Origin: Kitasatospora indigofera
GTDB lineage: Bacteria; Actinomycetota; Actinomycetes; Streptomycetales; Streptomycetaceae
Assembly (NCBI RefSeq): GCF_014655955.1
Contig: NZ_BNBO01000004.1
Location: 1-64,000 of the forward strand
Length of the DNA: 64,000 nt
Direction: 5' to 3'
Positions 58,047 to 64,000 of the stretch are shown one piece after another. The notes under the pieces were generated by a model that did no database searches, had not been told where the DNA came from, and was given only the letters and a program-made list of their open reading frames with translations. The first letter of the stretch is position 1; every line of letters begins with the position of its first letter. The position numbers were made by a program, and so were the translations under genes.

Positions 58047-59252
58047 GTGCCCAGGATCATCGCGCCGCTGTTCGCCGCCTCCACCTACGCCCGGTGGCTC
58101 CACCTGCTGGTCGGCATGGTCTTCGCCGGCGTGGTGCTGATGGTCTACCCGGGCATCGAGGAGGTCGGCCTGCTCCGACTCGTCACCTCCGCCACCGTCT
58201 GCGACAGCGTGCTGCTGGCGCTGGCGGCGCTGGTCCCGGCGATGCGGCGGGCCGAGGGCGTCCAGGCCCGGCTGCTGCTGATGCCGGACCGCGAGGAGGA
58301 CATCGGGGTCGAGCGCTCCGGTACCTGGGCCGACCGCCGCCGCACCACGGCCTGGCTGATCGCCCGCGTCGCCCTCGGCATGGCGGTCGGCCTGCTGAGC
58401 GTGAACGCGATGACGGTGAGCGTCCTGCTGGCCGGCGCCCCCGGCCGGGACGAGCCGCTCGTGCTGTACGGACATTCGCTGCCGGCCGGCGGTGATCTCT
58501 GGTACCCGCTGTTCGCCCCGCTGGTGCTGTTCGGCGCCGGCTGGCTGGTGGTGCTCGCCGGGCGGCTGCAACTGGCCATGGCGGTGCGGCTGCTGGGCCC
58601 CTCGCCGGCCGAGCGGCTGGCCGAGGCCGAGCTGCGGGCCGAGCGGCTGCTGGAGCGGAACCGGCTGGCCCGGGAGCTGCACGACTCGATCGGCCACGCC
58701 CTGACGGTGACCGTGCTGCAGGCCGGGGCGGCCCGCGAGGTCGGCGATCCGGCGTTCGTGGCCAAGGCCCTGGAGGTGATCGAGGAGACCGGCCGGCGGG
58801 CGATGGACGACCTGGAGCGCACGCTCGTCCTGCTGCGCGAGACCCAGGGCGGCGCCGCCACCGAGCAGCCCGGCATCGACCAGCTGCCGCAGCTCTTCGA
58901 CGCCGCGCGGGCGGCCGGCAGCCCGGTCGAGGCCTGGATCGACGTCCCGCAGGGGCAGTTGCCCGGGGTGCTGTCGCGCGAGACCTACCGGATCGTCCAG
59001 GAGGCGGTCACCAATCTGCTGCGGCACGCGCCGGGCCGGCCGATCACGGTGCGGATCGCCGTCCGGGACGGCGGGTTGGAGCTGCGCTGCGTCAACGCGA
59101 CCGACGGCGGCGGCCGTTCGCGGGCCTCCGGCGGAAAGGGGCTGCGCGGCATCCGGGAGCGGGCCACCCTGCTGGGCGGGGAGGCGACGGCCGCCCGGCA
59201 GGACGACGAGTGGGTGCTGGCCGTGCGGCTGCCCCTAAGGTTGGGGGCGTGA
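58047..59252 (+). CDS. sensor histidine kinase (NarL-type, HisKA_3)
   Basis: A 401-residue membrane sensor. The first 185 residues hold four or five membrane helices with short loops, so it likely senses events in the membrane. The HisKA_3 helix LARELHDSIGHALTVTVLQ carries the phospho-acceptor H212, and the ATPase domain has YRIVQEAVTNLLRHA and GKGLRGIRERA. GTG 58047 starts it; the stop overlaps the regulator's ATG. Divergent orientation from the exporter operon suggests cell-envelope stress signalling to it. Confidence 0.92.
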   Translation: MPRIIAPLFAASTYARWLHLLVGMVFAGVVLMVYPGIEEVGLLRLVTSATVCDSVLLALAALVPAMRRAEGVQARLLLMPDREEDIGVERSGTWADRRRTTAWLIARVALGMAVGLLSVNAMTVSVLLAGAPGRDEPLVLYGHSLPAGGDLWYPLFAPLVLFGAGWLVVLAGRLQLAMAVRLLGPSPAERLAEAELRAERLLERNRLARELHDSIGHALTVTVLQAGAAREVGDPAFVAKALEVIEETGRRAMDDLERTLVLLRETQGGAATEQPGIDQLPQLFDAARAAGSPVEAWIDVPQGQLPGVLSRETYRIVQEAVTNLLRHAPGRPITVRIAVRDGGLELRCVNATDGGGRSRASGGKGLRGIRERATLLGGEATAARQDDEWVLAVRLPLRLGA

Positions 59253-59905
59253 TGATCAAGATCCTGCTGGTCGACGACGAGGAACTGGTCCGGGCCGGGC
59301 TGCGGGCGGTGCTGGAGGCGCAGGGCGACCTGACGGTGGTCGGCGAGGCCGGTGACGGCAGCCAGGTCCTTGGCCTGGTGCGGACCTTGCGGCCCGACGT
59401 GGTGCTGATGGACGTCCGGATGCCCGGCATGGACGGGCTGACCGCGACCCGCACCCTGATCGAGGGCTGCCCGGAGCCGCCGAAGATCCTGGTGGTCACC
59501 ACCTTCGAGAACGACGACTACGTGTACCAGGCGCTGCGGGCGGGCGCCGACGGGTTCCTGCTCAAGCGCTCCCGTCCGGCCGAGATCGCGCACGCCGTAC
59601 GGCTGGTGGCGGCGGGGGAGTCGCTGCTGTTCCCGGCCGCGATCCGGCGGCTGGCGGCCGGCCAGGGCAACCGCCCGGCCCGGGAGGCGATGTCGCGGGC
59701 CGCGCTGACCGAGCGGGAGGCCGAGGTCCTGCGGCTGGTGGCGCGCGGGCTCTCCAACGGCGAGATCGCCGAGCAGCTGTTCCTCGGGGTCCAGACGGTC
59801 AAGACCCATGTCAGCAGTGTGCTGGGCAAGTTGGGCGCACGCGACCGCACCCAGGCGGTGATCGCCGCGTACGAGTCCGGGTTCGTCGCGCCGGACGGGG
59901 ACTGA
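59252..59905 (+). CDS. LuxR/NarL family response regulator
   Basis: A 217-residue two-component regulator. The receiver has D9-D10, phospho-acceptor D54 (VVLMDVRMPGMDG) and the FLLKRSRP lysine; the C-terminal GerE/LuxR helix-turn-helix is LTEREAEVLRLVARGLSNGEIAEQLFLGVQTVKTHVSSVL. Its ATG shares a base with the kinase stop. Likely target: the divergent ABC exporter operon. Confidence 0.95.
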   Translation: MIKILLVDDEELVRAGLRAVLEAQGDLTVVGEAGDGSQVLGLVRTLRPDVVLMDVRMPGMDGLTATRTLIEGCPEPPKILVVTTFENDDYVYQALRAGADGFLLKRSRPAEIAHAVRLVAAGESLLFPAAIRRLAAGQGNRPAREAMSRAALTEREAEVLRLVARGLSNGEIAEQLFLGVQTVKTHVSSVLGKLGARDRTQAVIAAYESGFVAPDGD

Positions 59906-59951
59906 CCGGGCCGGGCGGTCCGGCCCCCTCGGGCGGTGGCCGAAGGCCGGC

Positions 59952-61157
59952 TCAGGCCGGGTAGGCGTGGGTCTGGGCGGCCTTGACCGAGGCCCAGACC
60001 GCGCTGCCCGGGGCGAGGTCCAGTTCGGCGGCGGCCGCCGGGGTGAGGTCGGCGGCGAGCGGGAGTTCGCCGGTGAGGTCGACCCGGACCTGGTCGCCGT
60101 GCAGGTCCAGGCCGGCCACCCGCAACTGCCAGACGTTGCGGGCGCTCGACTCCGGGCGGGCCAGGTGCAGGGTGACGGCGGAGGGCGGGAAGGCGACGAA
60201 GGCCGGGCCGGTCAGCTCCTCGGTGGTGGCGAGCACCGGGCCGTCCGCGAGGGTGACCCGGCGGCCGTCGGCGGTGCCCTGGTAGAGGTTGAGGCCGACC
60301 AGCCGGGCGATGTAGTCGGTGCGCGGGTGGCGGGCGATCTCGGTGGGCGTCCCGGCCTGCACCTGGCGGCCGTCCTCGATCACCACCAGCCGGTCGGCCA
60401 GCACCATCGCGTCCAGCGGGTCGTGCGTCACCAGCACCGCCACCGCCTCGAACTCGGCCAGGTGGCGCCGAAGTTGTGAGCGGACGTCGAGCCTGGTCCG
60501 GGCGTCCAGGGCGGCCAGCGGCTCGTCCAGCAGCAGCAGGCGCGGGCGGACGGCGAGGGCGCGGGCCAGGGCGACCCGCTGGGCCTGGCCGCCGGAGAGG
60601 CTGCCGGGCCTGGCGCCCGCGTGGTCGGCCAGGCCCATCCGCTCCAGCCAGCCGGCCGCCTCGGCCCGGGCCTCCTTCTTCGGGCGGCCCTGGCAGCGCG
60701 GGCCGAAGGCGACGTTGTCGAGGGCGCTCAGGTGCGGGAAGAGCAGGTAGTCCTGGAACACCACGCCGACCGGGCGGTTCTCGGCCGGGGTGTGCAGGTG
60801 CTGCCGAGGGTCCTCCAGGGTCCGGCCGTCCAGGCGGAGCCGTCCGCCGGTCAGCGGCAGCAGGCCGGCCAGCGCGCGCAGGGCGGTGGACTTGCCGGCG
60901 CCGTTGGGGCCGAGCAGGGCTATCACCTCGCCGGGGGCGGCGGTGAGCGTCAGGTCGAGGCGGAACCCGGCCCGTTCGACCAGCAGCCGGGCGTCCAGGG
61001 CGGCTTCGGCGGTGCCGGCCGTGCCGTCGGCCGGGCCGGTGGCCGTGTCGGTCGTGCCGGTCGTGCCGGTCGTGCCGGTGCGCCCGGCGGGGCCTTCGGC
61101 GTCGGCCGGGCCCTGGGCCTCGGGGTGCTCGGGGGCGTGCTCGGCGCGGGGTGTCAT
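59952..61157 (-). CDS. modC: molybdate ABC transporter ATP-binding protein
   Basis: A 401-residue ModC-type ATPase. Walker A is GPNGAGKST, the signature SLSGGQAQRVALARALAV and Walker B RLLLLDEPLAALD; a C-terminal TOBE/Mop domain (FPPSAVTLHLARPESSARN and later) binds molybdate. An unusual 56-residue head precedes the ATPase core and includes a TGTTGTTGTT run, encoded by 9-bp repeats at 61051-61077. ATG 61157 lies 170 bp after modB; a GTG next to the modB stop keeps the frame open but adds only low-complexity residues. Confidence 0.9.
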   Translation of the reverse strand: MTPRAEHAPEHPEAQGPADAEGPAGRTGTTGTTGTTDTATGPADGTAGTAEAALDARLLVERAGFRLDLTLTAAPGEVIALLGPNGAGKSTALRALAGLLPLTGGRLRLDGRTLEDPRQHLHTPAENRPVGVVFQDYLLFPHLSALDNVAFGPRCQGRPKKEARAEAAGWLERMGLADHAGARPGSLSGGQAQRVALARALAVRPRLLLLDEPLAALDARTRLDVRSQLRRHLAEFEAVAVLVTHDPLDAMVLADRLVVIEDGRQVQAGTPTEIARHPRTDYIARLVGLNLYQGTADGRRVTLADGPVLATTEELTGPAFVAFPPSAVTLHLARPESSARNVWQLRVAGLDLHGDQVRVDLTGELPLAADLTPAAAAELDLAPGSAVWASVKAAQTHAYPA

Positions 61158-61326
61158 GGCGTTGGCGTCCAGGGGCTGTGGGGGAGGGCCGGTTCGGGGG
61201 CGGGGGCCGGTCCCGGCGCGACCGCCGGGGCGTCGCTGCCCGCAGGGTCGTCGGTGCGCGCCGGACGGGGCCGGGGCGGCCGGGCCTCCCTCCGCACCGG
61301 CGCTCCCGGCACCGTCCGGCGGCACG

Positions 61327-62187
61327 TCATGGGGTGGACATCCAGCGGTCCCGCAGGCCGACCAGGACGGCCACCGAGACCAGCAGCAGCACCAGGCTCA
61401 GCGCGATCGCCGCCTCGGGGTCGCGTTCCATCGCCAGGTACACCGCGAGCGGCATGGTCTGGGTCTTGCCGGGGAAGTTCCCCGCGAAGGTGATCGTCGC
61501 GCCGAACTCGCCGAGCGCCCGGGCCCAGGCCAGCACGGCGCCCGCGCCGATGCCGGGCGCGATCAGCGGCAGGGTCACCCGCCGGAAGGCCGTCAGCCGG
61601 GAGGCGCCCAGGGTGGCGGCGGCCTCCTCGTAGCGCGGGTCGGCGGCGCGCAGCGCGCCCTCCACGCTGATCACCAGGAAGGGCATCGCGACGAAGGCCT
61701 CGGCGAGCACCACCCCGGACGTGTGGAACGGCAGGGTGATGCCGAACGCGGAGTCCAGCCAGCGGCCGACGATGCCCCGGCGGCCGAGCACCAGCAGCAG
61801 CGCCACGCCGCCGACCACCGGCGGCAGCACCAGCGGCAGCGTCACCAGCGCCCGGACCAGCCGTCGGCCGGGGAAGTCGGTGCGGGCCAGCAGCCAGGCG
61901 AGCGGGACGCCGAGCACCAGGGAGACCGCGGTGGCCGCCGTCGCGCAGAACAGCGAGAGGCGCAGCGCCTCCCAGACCTCGGGGCTGGTGAGCTGTTCGG
62001 GCAGCGCGCTCCACGGTGCCCGCACCAGCAGCCCGACCAGCGGCAGCACCAGGAAGGCGAGGCCGAGCAGGGCGGGCAGCAGCAGGGTGACGGGCAGGCG
62101 CGCGGCGGCGCGCCGCCGGCGCGGGCGGCCCGGGGAGGGGCCGTCCGCGCCGGCGGGAACCGACCGCGCGCCGGTGCGGGTGCTCAC
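61327..62187 (-). CDS. modB: molybdate ABC transporter permease
   Basis: A 286-residue permease with five or six helices. The EAA coupling loop reads EEAAATLGASRLTAFRRVTLPLIAPGIGAG, followed by ALGEFGATITFAGNFPGKTQTMPLAVY, both diagnostic of ModB. An Arg/Pro-rich head of 40 residues comes before the first helix. Its GTG overlaps the modA stop by four bases (GTGA). Confidence 0.94.
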   Translation of the reverse strand: MSTRTGARSVPAGADGPSPGRPRRRRAAARLPVTLLLPALLGLAFLVLPLVGLLVRAPWSALPEQLTSPEVWEALRLSLFCATAATAVSLVLGVPLAWLLARTDFPGRRLVRALVTLPLVLPPVVGGVALLLVLGRRGIVGRWLDSAFGITLPFHTSGVVLAEAFVAMPFLVISVEGALRAADPRYEEAAATLGASRLTAFRRVTLPLIAPGIGAGAVLAWARALGEFGATITFAGNFPGKTQTMPLAVYLAMERDPEAAIALSLVLLLVSVAVLVGLRDRWMSTP

Positions 62188-63011
62188 GGGGCCTGGAAGC
62201 CCGCCGCGGTCAGCACCTGCTTGGCCTCGGCCGACTGGATGTAGGCGACGAAGGCGGCGGCGCCGTCCTTGTTCGGCGCCTTGGCGAGGGCGGCGATCGG
62301 GTAGTCGTTGACGGCCTTCTCGGCCTCGGGGAAGTCCACGCCGTCGATCTTCGCGGCGTCGGCCTTCACATCGGTCCTGTACACCAGCGAGGCGTCGACC
62401 TCGCCCAGCTCGACCTTGGTGAGCGCGCCCTTGACGTCCTGCTCCAGGGTGACCGGGGTGAGGTCGACACCGGCCGCCTTGAGGGCGGTCACGGCGGCGG
62501 CGCCGCAGGGCACCTCCTTCGCGCAGAGCGCGACCTTCACACCGGGGGTGGTGAGGTCCTTGAGCGTGGCCACGTGCTTGGGGTTGCCCTTGGGCACGGC
62601 GATGGTCAGCGTGTTGCGGACGAAGTTCGCGGCGGTGCCGTTGACGCCGCCCGCGTCGCTGACGGTCTTCATGGTGCTGGTGCTGGCGGCGGCGAACACG
62701 TCGGCGGGGGCGCCGGAGTTGATGCTCTGGGCCAGCGCGGAGCTGCCGCCGAAGTTGAACTTGACCTTGACGCCCGGGTAGTTCGTCTCGAACTTCTTGC
62801 CCAGCTCGGTGAAGGTGCCGGTGAGGGAGGCGGCCGCGAAGACGTTGACCTCGCCGGAGAGCTTGGGGGCGGCGGCGGGGGCGGAGCCCGTCGCGGTGGT
62901 GGCGGCGTCGGCGCCGGTCTTTCCGCCGTCGCTGCCGCAGGCGGTGGCCCCGAGGCTGAGAGCGAGGGCCGCCGCGGCAGCGACGACGAGTCTGCGGGTG
63001 CTGGTGGTCAT
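62184..63011 (-). CDS. modA: molybdate-binding lipoprotein
   Basis: A 275-residue lipoprotein, first gene of modABC. The lipobox is GATAC with C25. The mature part starts VNVFAAASLTGTFTELGKKFE and has FNFGGSSALAQSINSGAPADVFAAAS, whose serines bind molybdate or tungstate. GGAGGGG precedes the ATG by about 8 bp. No ModE gene or molybdenum-cofactor riboswitch is evident upstream. Confidence 0.95.
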   Translation of the reverse strand: MTTSTRRLVVAAAAALALSLGATACGSDGGKTGADAATTATGSAPAAAPKLSGEVNVFAAASLTGTFTELGKKFETNYPGVKVKFNFGGSSALAQSINSGAPADVFAAASTSTMKTVSDAGGVNGTAANFVRNTLTIAVPKGNPKHVATLKDLTTPGVKVALCAKEVPCGAAAVTALKAAGVDLTPVTLEQDVKGALTKVELGEVDASLVYRTDVKADAAKIDGVDFPEAEKAVNDYPIAALAKAPNKDGAAAFVAYIQSAEAKQVLTAAGFQAP

Positions 63012-63417
63012 GAGGTGTTCCCCTCCTGGCGCGCCGGGAGGGGCGCGGGGTGCTGGTGGTGGGCGGGCCGGTCCGTCGCGGCGGTGAGACGGAAGGGGCG
63101 GCCCCCGGGACCTGCGGGCGGCGGGGGCGAGCCCTGCCGCAGGTGCGGTCCATACGGCGATCATACTGCCGCAGATGCAAGGGCCCCGTCCTCTGTTCCA
63201 TCGCACAGGCGGCCGACCAGGAGGGTTGCTGCCCGGCTGTGCGAAGGCTCAAACCCGCCCGTAACCCGCCGGCCGGGGAAAACCCGTCGCCCTCGCGGCG
63301 CGGACCGGGGAGAGTGGTCGCGTTCGATCAACAGGCCCGGTCGCCGGAGCCCGGCGCTCGGCGTGCCCGGCCGGCCGGTCCGGCGCCCCGACGCCCGACC
63401 CAGGGGGAGGTCCCACC
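63012..63417. other. divergent intergenic region modA / RNA ligase
   Basis: This 406-bp gap must hold promoters for both directions. On the minus strand TATGAT (63165-63160) is a good -10 candidate for modA, giving a leader of about 140 nt, but no matching -35 is clear. I see nothing else beyond GC-rich sequence. Confidence 0.35.
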
Positions 63418-64000
63418 ATGTCCACGCTGAAGGTGACCGCCGAGCGGCTCACCATCCTTGAGCACCCGAACGCCGACGCCCTGGAGCTGGCGCAGGTCGG
63501 CCTCTACCGCGCGGTCGTCGCCAAGGGCGCCTACCGCACCGGCGAGCTGGCCCTCTACATACCCGAGCAGGCCGTGCTGCCCGCCGGGTTGATCGAGGAG
63601 CTGGGGCTGACCGGCCGGCTGGCCGGCTCGCAGGCCAACCGGGTGCGGGCGGTGCGCCTGCGCGGGGAGCTGTCCCAGGGCATCGTCTGCCGGCCCGCCG
63701 CGCTGGCCGGGGCCGACCTGGCGGCCGCCGCCGAGCAGGGCGAGGACTTCGCCGAGGCCCTGGGCATCGTGAAGTGGGTGCCGCCGATCCCGACCTCGAT
63801 GAGCGGCGAGGTCGAGCACGCGCCCGACCTGCTGCCCTGGGTCGACATCGAGAACCTCAAGCGGTTCCCGGACGTCTTCGAGCCCGGCGAGCCGGTGGTG
63901 CTGACCGAGAAGCTGCACGGCAGCTGCTGCCTGGTCACCTACCACGCCGCCACGGGTGAGGTGCAGGTCTCCTCGAAGGGGATCGGCGCGCAGGGCCTGG
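63418..64000 (+). CDS. ATP-dependent RNA ligase, DRB0094 (Rnl5-like) family, partial
   Basis: The first 194 residues of an RNA ligase cut by the window edge. The N-terminal OB-like domain reads LKVTAERLTILEHPNADALELAQVG and has LSQGIVCRP; the nucleotidyltransferase domain begins with LTEKLHGSCCLVTYH, where the Lys of EKLHG is the expected adenylation site. By memory this is the Deinococcus DraRnl type, which seals 3'-OH/5'-phosphate nicks templated by DNA or RNA. AGGGGGAGG precedes ATG 63418. It is a different class from the ligase at 33311. Confidence 0.88.
   Translation, partial: MSTLKVTAERLTILEHPNADALELAQVGLYRAVVAKGAYRTGELALYIPEQAVLPAGLIEELGLTGRLAGSQANRVRAVRLRGELSQGIVCRPAALAGADLAAAAEQGEDFAEALGIVKWVPPIPTSMSGEVEHAPDLLPWVDIENLKRFPDVFEPGEPVVLTEKLHGSCCLVTYHAATGEVQVSSKGIGAQGL

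Noticed and set aside
63012..63170. Molybdenum-cofactor riboswitch in the modA leader
   Set aside because: The leader has no recognisable conserved Moco-motif helices; only a -10 candidate is seen.

Overview
The window is very GC-rich DNA with strong third-position GC bias, Shine-Dalgarno sites of the GGAGG type, many GTG starts, and families typical of streptomycetes: SPW-repeat protein, PF04672 methyltransferase, F420-type oxidoreductase, DasR-type operator and secreted GH18 enzymes. It most likely comes from a Streptomyces or Kitasatospora chromosome. About 57 protein genes can be supported. I see no rRNA, tRNA, insertion sequence, CRISPR array or prophage; the last gene runs off the right edge.

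Layout. 0-6.4 kb: acyl-CoA dehydrogenase with its PadR regulator, a YbaK-type deacylase, a winged-helix protein, an SPW membrane protein and fumarase C. 6.6-10.3 kb: a YjbR-like protein, a Tat-exported flavoenzyme closely resembling covalent-FAD cholesterol oxidase, and a secreted GH18 protein under a 21-bp palindrome. 10.5-17.4 kb: glutaryl-CoA dehydrogenase-like enzyme, a phosphodiesterase-type hydrolase, a Bcr/CflA efflux pump, an SDR epimerase and small conserved proteins. 17.8-22.5 kb: a modular GH18 chitinase with a DasR (dre) site, a helical-repeat protein and a lipoprotein. 22.6-26.1 kb: a four-gene osmoprotectant ABC importer. 26.5-27.7 kb: cysteine dioxygenase and rhodanese behind a leaderless leader peptide with a cysteine-rich C-terminus. 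28-33.2 kb: a hydantoin/dihydropyrimidine catabolic operon (beta-ureidopropionase, dihydropyrimidinase, F420-type oxidoreductase, NCS1 permease).

33.3-38.1 kb holds the most striking system: two translationally coupled giant genes encoding an RNA ligase-polynucleotide kinase fusion and a protein that strings together an MJ1316 (DUF504) RNA-end domain, an EEP phosphoesterase, a 2H phosphoesterase and a nucleotidyltransferase. This is a compact RNA-repair machine. A second, unrelated-type RNA ligase (DRB0094/Rnl5 family) begins at 63.4 kb.

38-45.5 kb: methyltransferase, GlsB-like protein, ADP-ribosylglycohydrolase, TetR regulator with aldo/keto reductase, GNAT enzyme and M20 hydrolase, with odd phased repeat arrays in the gaps. 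45.6-49.8 kb: paaABCDE phenylacetyl-CoA epoxidase operon with a clear promoter and PaaR-type operator. 49.8-55 kb: flavin monooxygenase, YbjQ protein, PTH2-like protein and a PucR-type regulator. 55.4-59.9 kb: ABC exporter (ATPase plus two paralogous permeases) divergent from a histidine kinase/response regulator pair. 59.95-63 kb: molybdate importer modABC. Several long perfect hairpins mark the ends of transcription units.
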